Source: Chromatiales bacterium (GTDB lineage Bacteria > Pseudomonadota > Gammaproteobacteria > CAMYNG01). Taken from it: a DNA stretch of 8,361 bases. This document shows, piece by piece, positions 5,751-8,361 of this stretch (positions within the stretch are counted from its first letter, which is position 1; each line of letters opens with the position of its first letter). The position numbers and the translations under genes are program-made. The notes beneath the pieces are model-generated. The model worked only from the letters and a program-made list of their open reading frames with translations. It was not told the origin of the DNA and made no database searches. Location of the stretch: positions 1 to 8,361 of the forward strand of contig JALSIK010000409.1 in the NCBI GenBank assembly GCA_026990045.1, given 5' to 3'.

Positions 5751-6536
5751 TCAGGTGCCGAGTGCGTGTTCGTGATCCAGCACGCGCTTTGCTTCCTCCG
5801 CCACCGCGGGCGGCAGTCGTTCCAGAAACCGATGAAACCGATGGAGCGGTTCGCCGCCGCCGTCCAGGCTCTCCAGCATCTCCGGAACCTGCCGCCCATG
5901 GGCGGGAATGCCGTCCCACCCCTCGTCGAGGCGGGGACACCAGCGGGCCAACGCACCACATCGGTGCAACACGTGGAGAAACGCGGAAGGCCGGGTCCCC
6001 GCCAGCGCCCGGCGCCAGTAGCGGGCCACCAGCGCGGGCGCCAGGGCCTGCACCGCGCCGGCCTCCACCATGTGCCGCATGAGGGCATGGGTGCCATGGG
6101 CCAGGCGGAAGCCCCAGCGACCCAGTTCCGCCGCCGTGGCCGCCACCGACAGCAGGTATACCGGGTGGCGGGCGAAGTCCGGGCCCGCATGGCGCAATCG
6201 CCCGGCGTCCAGGTCGTCGCGGCCGCCGGCGGGATCCAGCAGGCCGCCATCGTCGCCCAGTCCCATGGCGTGGATGGTGAGATCGCGCCGCAGCAGGGAC
6301 TCTTCCACCGTCACCCCGGGGCCGCATTCCTCCCCCGGCGCCCGGCAGGCGGGCCAGAAGCGCTCGCCGCCGGCCGGGTCCACGAAGCGGCCGCTGGCGT
6401 CGTCCAGCGGCACCAGGCCCCGCGCCGCCAGCTCCGCCGGGGTGACGCCGGCCAGCTGCCACTCCGCGGGCCCCGGCGGCAGGTCCAGCAGCCGGTTGCG
6501 CAGGGCCGTGCCGGTGAGCCACCGCTTGCCGCTCAT
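5751..6536 (-). CDS. Degenerate CCA-adding enzyme / poly(A) polymerase head-domain homologue, 261 aa
   Basis: The chain follows bacterial class II CCA enzymes from its first residues: W-L-T-G-T-A-L-R-N-R-L-L-D-L-P replaces the family's x-L-V-G-G-A-V-R-D-x-L-L-G-L-P. Later V-E-E-S-L-L-R-R-D-L-T-I-H-A-M (77-91), L-L-D-P-x-G-G-x-x-D-L (99-109), G-F-R-L-A-H-G-T-H-A-L-M and L-H-R-C-G-A-L align in order. The key residues are changed. The GG of the nucleotide-binding loop is TG, and the metal-binding D-x-D before Trp is P23-A-E25. The Asn of R-R-D-x-x-x-N is H89, and the E-D-x-x-R base-recognition region reads R-H-P-V-Y (123-127). About 12 residues are missing between the aspartate motif and R-R-D, and the C-terminal HD/tail region is absent (family usually about 400 aa). 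Catalysis is therefore unlikely; tRNA or RNA binding could remain (inference). The start overlaps the GNAT stop as ATGA, with GGGAGG just upstream, so the two are coupled. The frame is intact throughout, arguing against a decaying pseudogene. Confidence 0.85.
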   Translation of the reverse strand: MSGKRWLTGTALRNRLLDLPPGPAEWQLAGVTPAELAARGLVPLDDASGRFVDPAGGERFWPACRAPGEECGPGVTVEESLLRRDLTIHAMGLGDDGGLLDPAGGRDDLDAGRLRHAGPDFARHPVYLLSVAATAAELGRWGFRLAHGTHALMRHMVEAGAVQALAPALVARYWRRALAGTRPSAFLHVLHRCGALARWCPRLDEGWDGIPAHGRQVPEMLESLDGGGEPLHRFHRFLERLPPAVAEEAKRVLDHEHALGT

Positions 6537-7018
6537 CCCGCCTCCCGCCGCATGTGCAGCAGCACCACCTCGCGGTAGTCGTGGTCACGACGCACCTCGG
6601 CGGCGTAAGGTTGAAAGCCCAGGTCCAGGTACAGCAGCAGTGCCGGCACGTTGTGGGAGAACACCGACAGGCGCGCCTCGCCCAGACCGTGGTGGACGAA
6701 CACCCGCGACAGCATGTACTCCACCAGCCGCCTGCCCAGCCCGCGCCCGCGCAGGCCGGGCGCCACCACCACGTTGCCGATGAAGGCATGCCGCCCCGGC
6801 TCCAGGTCGTAGAGGTTGGCGAAGGCCGCCACCGTCCCCTCGTGATCCAGCACCGTGAGATCGCGGCGCACCTGGGCCAGGTCTTCCAGCTGGGCCACGG
6901 TGAAGGGCCAGCGGCCCGAGGGATAGACGAAAAACAGCTCCCGCGGCGACTGCACCAGGCGGCAGATGGCCGGGTAGTCCGCGGGGCGGGCGGGACGGGG
7001 TGAGGCGGAGGCGGGCAT
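6533..7018 (-). CDS. GNAT-family N-acetyltransferase, 161 aa
   Basis: The acetyl-CoA site is clear: F-I-G-N-V-V-V-A-P-G-L-R-G-R-G-L-G (about 79-95), with the R/Q-x-x-G-x-G/A pyrophosphate loop as R90-G-R-G-L-G95, followed by R-R-L-V-E-Y-M-L. A typical C-terminal part reads A-R-L-S-V-F-S-H-N-V-P-A-L-L-L-Y-L-D-L-G-F, the motif B region with the conserved Asn and Tyr. The protein should be cytoplasmic; the acceptor substrate is unknown. ATG at 7018 is chosen because the domain starts right after it (R-P-A-R-P-A-D-Y-P-A-I). A longer in-frame reading from 7276 would run into the opposing dehydrogenase gene. No strong Shine-Dalgarno sequence is seen. The stop overlaps the start of the CCA-like gene by four bases. 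A perfect TATAAT lies about 31 bases upstream on this strand. Confidence 0.88.
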   Translation of the reverse strand: MPASASPRPARPADYPAICRLVQSPRELFFVYPSGRWPFTVAQLEDLAQVRRDLTVLDHEGTVAAFANLYDLEPGRHAFIGNVVVAPGLRGRGLGRRLVEYMLSRVFVHHGLGEARLSVFSHNVPALLLYLDLGFQPYAAEVRRDHDYREVVLLHMRREAG

Positions 7019-7028
7019 GGCGGTCTCG

Positions 7029-7056
7029 TTGTCCGGTGCTGGCCATGCATTATAGT
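7029..7056 (+). promoter_or_regulatory. Sigma70-like promoter for the sugar dehydrogenase, predicted leaderless transcript
   Basis: TTGTCC (7029-7034) and TATAGT (7051-7056) are 16 bases apart. They match four and five of six consensus positions. The expected transcription start, about seven bases after the -10, falls on the A of ATG at 7063, so the mRNA would have no leader. No Shine-Dalgarno sequence is visible before that ATG, which agrees. Confidence 0.55.
7049..7054 (-). promoter_or_regulatory. Perfect -10 hexamer (TATAAT) for the GNAT / CCA-like operon
   Basis: The minus strand reads TATAAT from 7054 to 7049, overlapping the plus-strand -10 by four bases. It would start RNA near 7042, giving a leader of about 24 bases before the GNAT ATG. 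No -35 match occurs at 16-18 bases, so the hexamer alone supports it. Confidence 0.45.
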
Positions 7057-7062
7057 TGGCAC

Positions 7063-8238
7063 ATGGACTCGCGCCGCCTTCGGTCCCCAGCCTGCACCGT
7101 GGCCGCCGCCTGCCTGCTGGCGGCCGCGGCGGCGCCGGCGTCCCCGCCGCCGGTGACCCTGGCCCCGGCCCTGGGCCAGCAGCGCTTCGCCCGTCCCCTG
7201 GGCGTGGCGAGCGCGCCGGGCGACCCCCGCCACCTCTACGTGGTGGAACAGGGCGGGCGCATCTGGCGGGTGGCACCGGGGGGCGGGGACCGGTTCCTGT
7301 TCGCCGACGTCCGCGACCGCATCGACGACGGCCCCCACGAGGCCGGGCTGCTGGGCCTGGCCTTCCACCCCGGCTATGCCCGCAACCGCCGGGTGTTCCT
7401 ATCCTACACCGCCCCCGGCGATCCCCTGGTCTCGATCCTGGCCGAGTACCGCACCGGCGCCCGCGGGCGGCTGGCGGCGGACAGCGAGCGGGTGTTGCTG
7501 CGCGTGGCCCAGCCCTACGGCAACCACAACGGCGGCCACATCGCCTTCGGTCCCGACGGCTACCTGTACTGGGGCCTGGGCGACGGTGGCGCCGCCGGCG
7601 ACCCCCACGGCCACGGCCAGAACCCCCGCACCCTGCTGGGCAGCCTGCTGCGGCTGGACGTGGACGCCTCCCGCCCCTACGCCGTCCCGCCGGACAACCC
7701 CTTCGCCCGCGGCGGGGGCCGGCCGGAGATCTGGGCCTTCGGCCTGCGCAACCCGTGGCGCTTCGCCTTCGACCCGGAGACCGGGGCCCTGTGGCTGGCC
7801 GACGTGGGCCAGGACGCCTGGGAAGAAATCGACCTGATCAGGCGCGGCGGCAACTACGGCTGGAACATCCGCGAGGGCGCCCACTGCTTCCGCGCGCCCC
7901 GCTGCCGGCGCGCGGGCCTCACGGATCCCGTGGCCGAGTACAGCCACGAGTACGGCTGCTCGGTCACCGGCGGCGAGGTCTACCGCGGCCGTGCCATCCC
8001 GGCCCTGCGCGGCTGGTACCTGTACGCCGACTACTGCAGCAGCCGCCTCTGGGGCTTCGACACCGCCCGCCGCCCGGTGCGGCCGGTACTGCTGCTGGAG
8101 CACACCGGCATCAGGCCGTCGGCCTTCGGGCGCGGTCCCGGCGGCGAGATCTACCTGGCCGATCACGCCGGGGGCGGCATCCACCGCCTGGTGCCCGCGG
8201 ATGCCCGCGTGTTCCAGGTGCCCGCCGCGGGCCGCTGA
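7063..8238 (+). CDS. Secreted PQQ-dependent sugar dehydrogenase-like protein (GSDH / YliI family), 391 aa
   Basis: The protein opens with a Sec signal: R4, R5 and R7, then T-V-A-A-A-C-L-L-A-A-A-A-A-P-A-S, cleaved near residue 28. A six-bladed beta-propeller of the soluble glucose/sorbosone dehydrogenase family follows. Landmarks are E-A-G-L-L-G-L-A-F-H-P, N154-H-N-G-G-H159 (H155 aligns with the catalytic His of soluble glucose dehydrogenase), G-D-G-G-A-A-G-D-P, L-L-G-S-L-L-R-L-D-V, G-L-R-N-P-W-R (227-233, PQQ-contacting Arg region), L-A-D-V-G-Q-D-A-W-E-E and N-Y-G-W-N. These periplasmic enzymes oxidise aldose sugars using PQQ and calcium. Several Cys (near residues 281, 287, 299 and 326) could form disulfides. 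ATG at 7063 gives the most compact signal peptide; starts at 7000 or 7045 would overlap the GNAT gene or the promoter. The gene stands alone, divergent from GNAT and convergent with the gene at the right edge. True substrate and PQQ dependence are inferred from the family. Confidence 0.9.
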   Translation: MDSRRLRSPACTVAAACLLAAAAAPASPPPVTLAPALGQQRFARPLGVASAPGDPRHLYVVEQGGRIWRVAPGGGDRFLFADVRDRIDDGPHEAGLLGLAFHPGYARNRRVFLSYTAPGDPLVSILAEYRTGARGRLAADSERVLLRVAQPYGNHNGGHIAFGPDGYLYWGLGDGGAAGDPHGHGQNPRTLLGSLLRLDVDASRPYAVPPDNPFARGGGRPEIWAFGLRNPWRFAFDPETGALWLADVGQDAWEEIDLIRRGGNYGWNIREGAHCFRAPRCRRAGLTDPVAEYSHEYGCSVTGGEVYRGRAIPALRGWYLYADYCSSRLWGFDTARRPVRPVLLLEHTGIRPSAFGRGPGGEIYLADHAGGGIHRLVPADARVFQVPAAGR

Positions 8239-8271
8239 CGCCCCGGCCGGACGGCACCCGACCCGGCGGGT

Positions 8272-8361
8272 TCACGCGACTCGGGACAGGAAATAGGGCA
8301 GCCAGGCCAGGAGCAGCACCGCGGCGGCGACCAGGTCGGCACGGAGGCAGCGGCGGCGGCG
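8272..8361 (-). CDS. C-terminal end of a membrane protein (partial)
   Basis: Reading in from the right edge, the last 29 codons end at TGA (8274-8272). They encode four Arg, C-L-R-A-D, then a hydrophobic stretch L-V-A-A-A-V-L-L-L-A-W-L-P-Y-F-L and the end S-R-V-A. A basic stretch followed by one C-terminal transmembrane helix is typical of inner-membrane proteins, with the basic side cytoplasmic. Nothing identifies the family. It is convergent with the dehydrogenase gene, 33 bases from its stop. The short length lowers confidence. Confidence 0.5.
   Translation of the reverse strand, partial: RRRRCLRADLVAAAVLLLAWLPYFLSRVA

Noticed and set aside
7000..7062. Longer N-terminus for the sugar dehydrogenase
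   Set aside because: It would overlap the GNAT start and the promoter hexamers and would place extra Arg-rich residues before a signal peptide that is already complete from 7063.
7019..7276. Longer N-terminus for the GNAT protein
   Set aside because: It would lie inside the opposing dehydrogenase gene and shows only Pro/Arg/Gly low complexity. The GNAT domain starts at about 7018.
5206..7368. A 720-codon open frame on the minus strand spanning four genes
   Set aside because: It crosses the kinase, CCA-like, GNAT and dehydrogenase genes in other frames and gives a low-complexity Gly/Arg/Ala product with no recognisable motif.
8239..8271. Possible bidirectional terminator between the dehydrogenase and the right-edge gene
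   Set aside because: Only short GC complementarity (ACCCG / CGGGT) and no T-tract on either strand.

Overview
The window is a GC-rich bacterial chromosome segment (clearly above 65% G+C by eye), coding almost without gaps. The class II (bacterial-type) CCA-enzyme relative, the CspA-type protein, the PilZ protein and a tetrathionate-sensor-like kinase suggest a gammaproteobacterium, perhaps a Chromatiales- or Ectothiorhodospiraceae-like organism. That placement is inference. I see no transposase, CRISPR array, tRNA or rRNA.

Layout: nine genes are on the minus strand and one on the plus strand, plus a minus-strand fragment at the right edge. Starting at about 7050 and reading leftwards: a GNAT acetyltransferase (7018-6533) is coupled by an ATGA overlap to a shortened CCA-adding-enzyme relative that has lost its catalytic motifs (6536-5751). 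Next comes a two-component pair: a membrane sensor kinase with a PhnD-like periplasmic domain, a PAS domain and a FixL-type kinase core (5684-3471), overlapping by 11 bases a FixJ/LuxR-type response regulator (3481-2843). A 262-base intergenic region follows, holding a striking set of three TATTRGGG half-sites. It leads to a stand-alone PilZ c-di-GMP receptor (2580-2257). A cold-shock protein (2089-1874), a bactofilin (1839-1336) and a small methyltransferase (1328-711) then lie close together, probably as one transcript. A secreted HExxH metallopeptidase (632 to the left edge, incomplete) ends the minus-strand series.

On the plus strand, a secreted PQQ-dependent sugar dehydrogenase-like protein (7063-8238) diverges from the GNAT gene. 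The short shared region has two overlapping, nearly symmetrical -10 elements, and the plus-strand transcript looks leaderless. At the far right the last 29 residues of a membrane protein enter on the minus strand (8272-8361).

Possible links between genes (inference): the sensor/regulator pair may act on the adjacent PilZ gene through the half-site array, which would tie a small-molecule input to c-di-GMP output. The bactofilin and the secreted peptidase fit envelope-related roles. The most unusual items are the degenerate CCA enzyme coupled to an acetyltransferase, the half-site array, and the leaderless bidirectional promoter.
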